From positions 744,001 to 808,000 of the forward strand of contig CAWBKF010000004.1 of NCBI GenBank assembly GCA_963789275.1: a DNA stretch of 64,000 nt. The letters are read 5' to 3'. Under the pieces are notes generated by a model that worked only from the letters and a program-made list of their open reading frames with translations, did not search any database and was not told where the DNA came from. Source of the stretch: DAHUYF01 sp963789275. GTDB taxonomy: Bacteria > Pseudomonadota > Alphaproteobacteria > ATCC43930 > CGMCC-115725. A program made the translations under genes and the position numbers. Of this stretch, positions 63,789 to 64,000 are shown in pieces (the first letter of the stretch is position 1; each line of letters opens with the position of its first letter).

Positions 63789-64000
63789 ATGGCCAAGATC
63801 GAACTCGATGACGCCACTGCCGTCGTCATCATCGGCTCCGGCGCGGGCGGCGGCACGCTCGCCAACGAGCTTTGCCAGAAGGGTATCAACGTCATCGTGC
63901 TCGAGGCGGGCAAGAACCGCCCGCGCGAGGAATTCGTCAATGACGAATGGAAGGCGTTCCTGCAGCTCGCCTGGCTCGACAAGCGCACGACCTCGGGCAC
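63789..64000 (+). CDS. GMC oxidoreductase, catalytic FAD subunit (5' part only)
   Basis: The first 70 residues are in the window: MAKIELDDATAVVIIGSGAG opens a dinucleotide-binding motif (GSGAGGG) for FAD, then LANELCQKGINVIVLEAG with the ribose-binding Glu. It partners the Tat subunit just upstream and would oxidise a sugar acid or alcohol in the periplasm, passing electrons to a cytochrome likely encoded beyond the window. AAAGGGAGGA precedes the ATG. Confidence 0.88.
   Translation, partial: MAKIELDDATAVVIIGSGAGGGTLANELCQKGINVIVLEAGKNRPREEFVNDEWKAFLQLAWLDKRTTSG

Overview
The window is GC-rich DNA (short intergenic spacers, strong G/C third positions) from an alphaproteobacterium, most likely of the Rhodospirillales/Hyphomicrobiales type. 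The evidence is the conserved chromosomal block htpX-rsmB-rpe-heparinase II/III-like-purH, a DUF1674 (SDHAF4-like) protein, homospermidine synthase, a DUF934/DUF2849 sulfite-reductase cluster and a fused two-subunit formate dehydrogenase of the Methylobacterium FDH1 type. No rRNA, tRNA, CRISPR array, complete insertion sequence or prophage was seen.

Layout. 1-11.6 kb: GFA-family protein, a hairpin-rich repeat block, XRE and PAS_5 proteins, cyanide-insensitive-type cytochrome bd (cydAB), three tiny lipoproteins, a TauD/TfdA dioxygenase, acetyl-CoA synthetase, a LuxR regulator with a degenerate receiver, and an SDR. 11.9-20.2 kb: housekeeping (purH, heparinase-like, rpe, rsmB, htpX, DUF1674, BI-1). 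20.3-29.1 kb: the ybbAP/tesA trio, a FIST protein, thpR, a GT39-type glycosyltransferase and a 1-Cys peroxiredoxin. 29.2-33.6 kb: an assimilatory sulfite/nitrite reductase operon with its siroheme enzyme and a half-length reductase paralogue, read from a near-consensus promoter. 33.8-39.4 kb: tam, EVE, Rieske, an Hpt/receiver-like protein, a DUF1194 VWA protein, homospermidine synthase and a HAD hydrolase. 39.4-42.9 kb: a hybrid histidine kinase.

43.1-55.9 kb is the highlight: one co-directional gene set (GntR regulator, oxc, frc, ADP-forming acyl-CoA synthetase, sucC, sucD, fdh1B, fdh1A). On paper it converts oxalate to oxalyl-CoA, decarboxylates it to formyl-CoA, returns the CoA and oxidises formate to CO2 with NADH production. 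Its promoter has a perfect 14-bp palindrome between the -35 and -10 hexamers. 56.0-64.0 kb is mosaic: a cyanuric acid hydrolase/barbiturase-family enzyme, two ArsR/AHSA1 units with separate palindromic operators, cytochrome b561 plus a partial second copy of its 3' end about 2.2 kb away, a lower-GC stretch of orphan genes, an Asp/Glu racemase, and the start of a Tat-exported GMC dehydrogenase operon that runs off the window.

About a dozen otherwise convincing genes are broken by single-base shifts, many in homopolymers, and every one regains its family length when one or two bases are corrected. I read these as sequence errors, not as decay, and give frame-corrected extents. About 15 breaks in 64 kb is the main caveat on this annotation.
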